From CAG-791 sp045117315 (GTDB lineage Bacteria > Bacillota > Clostridia > Lachnospirales > Lachnospiraceae), in the NCBI GenBank assembly GCA_045117315.1, contig JBGUNJ010000183.1, forward strand, positions 1-13,354: a DNA stretch of 13,354 nucleotides. Reading direction: 5' to 3'. The position numbers and the translations under genes were made by a program. The notes under the pieces are model-generated. The model did no database searches. It was not told the origin of the DNA and saw nothing but the letters and a program-made list of their open reading frames with translations. Shown piece after piece: positions 13,110 through 13,354 of the stretch (positions are counted from its first letter, which is position 1; each line of letters begins with the position of its first letter).

Positions 13110-13298
13110 TTGGGGGCGATTGATAAGATCATGCAGCATACAATCTGTTGTCTGGCTATGCAGTATACAATCTGTTGTCTGATTATGCGGCGTACATTCT
13201 GTTGTCCGACTATGCTGCATACATTTCGCTGTCTGATTATGCGGCGTACATTCCGAAGGAGAAGACAACTGCCAGCAGTACGCGGACCCAGCTGGTGA
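13110..13298 (+). CDS. Hypothetical repeat peptide / possible leader ORF (frame uncertain)
   Basis: A 62-codon frame starting with TTG at 13110, 7 bases after AAAGGGGGG (13095-13103), and ending in TGA at 13296-13298. It reads through the 27-bp repeats as 9-residue units such as MQHTICCLA, MQYTICCLI and MRRTFCCPT. The TGA overlaps the ATG at 13298 of the next frame (TGATG), a layout seen in translationally coupled genes. Against it: repeat changes in this frame mostly alter the amino acid, while a different frame is better conserved. I do not recognise the product. Confidence 0.25.
   Translation: MGAIDKIMQHTICCLAMQYTICCLIMRRTFCCPTMLHTFRCLIMRRTFRRRRQLPAVRGPSW
13131..13255. repeat. 27-bp tandem repeat, about 4.6 copies
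   Basis: Units of 27 bp start with ATGC(A/G/T)G at 13131, 13158, 13185, 13212 and 13239; the last is cut short after ACATTCCG. The unit is nine codons, and two forward frames remain open through it. The frame beginning at 13133 reads AAYNLLSGY, AVYNLLSDY, AAYILLSDY, AAYISLSDY, AAYIPKEK. Confidence 0.92.
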
Positions 13299-13354
13299 TG
13301 AAGCGGGAGTACATGACGGACATGACACCGACCTCAACGGTCTCTGTCTCGGCT
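13298..13354 (+). CDS. Possible 5' end of a gene cut by the window edge
   Basis: The frame containing the ATG at 13298 is open from 13127 to the end of the window without a stop. From that ATG it reads MKREYMTDMTPTSTVSVSA, not recognised. No good ribosome binding site precedes the ATG; GGGAG is only 3 bases before a second ATG at 13313. Start by coupling to the TGA of the upstream frame, or a longer protein containing the DYAAY(I/N)LLS repeats, are both possible. The product cannot be identified from what is visible. Confidence 0.35.
   Translation, partial: MKREYMTDMTPTSTVSVSA

Overview
The window reads like a chromosomal segment of a moderately GC-rich member of the Clostridia, most likely Lachnospiraceae or a close relative. 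The evidence is the gene content: DegV fatty-acid-binding protein, DeoD-type purine nucleoside phosphorylase, a CsoR-CopA copper operon with a copper-chaperone-like C-terminal domain, an OFA-type MFS transporter and a small XRE regulator of a type familiar from gut Clostridia. AGGAGG-like ribosome binding sites and SigA-type promoters (TTGAAA-17-TATAAT, TTGACT-16-TATAAT) agree. Genus cannot be fixed from the sequence alone. I see no tRNA, rRNA, transposase, integrase or CRISPR array.

Layout. 1-576: C-terminal part of a MATE-family exporter (+), cut by the window edge. 744-1289: YfdR-like HD hydrolase (+), followed in the same frame by the orphaned C-terminal tail of a GyrI-like effector-binding protein (1299-1481). 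1482-1873: convergent gap with terminators and a 12-bp tandem repeat. 1874-2614: deoD (-), whose long leader holds an array of 26-bp tandem repeats. 3140-6653: copper operon, with SigA promoter, CsoR operator, csoR and then copA. copA carries a CopZ-like C-terminal domain with its own ribosome binding site. 6654-7073: a striking run of five hairpins and a 16-bp palindrome. 7074-8300: MFS transporter. 8363-9037: YkgJ-type cysteine-cluster protein. 9038-9863: an apparently non-coding unit with its own promoter and terminator, then a promoter and palindromic operator. 9864-11102: rtcB RNA ligase. 11103-11484: nested hairpins and a 20-bp tandem repeat. 11485-11751: XRE regulator, followed by two terminators. 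The second terminator overlaps the degV promoter. 11950-12837: degV. 12838-13354: 44-bp repeats, a 20-bp-stem terminator, 27-bp repeats and the possible start of another gene.

How parts work together. The copper unit is self-contained: CsoR senses Cu(I), releases an operator lying at its own transcription start, and allows synthesis of the exporter CopA and perhaps a free chaperone from the internal start. The other genes look like separate single-gene units (housekeeping purine salvage, RNA repair, lipid binding, transport).

The most unusual property of the window is its intergenic DNA. Almost every gap carries a different short tandem repeat (units of 12, 26, 12, 20, 44 and 27 bp), and the csoR coding sequence carries 9- and 27-bp repeats. 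The best candidates for undescribed biology are the hairpin array at 6716-7039, the unassigned transcription unit at 9200-9686, the in-frame chaperone inside copA, and the repeats that may serve as operators near deoD and the XRE gene.
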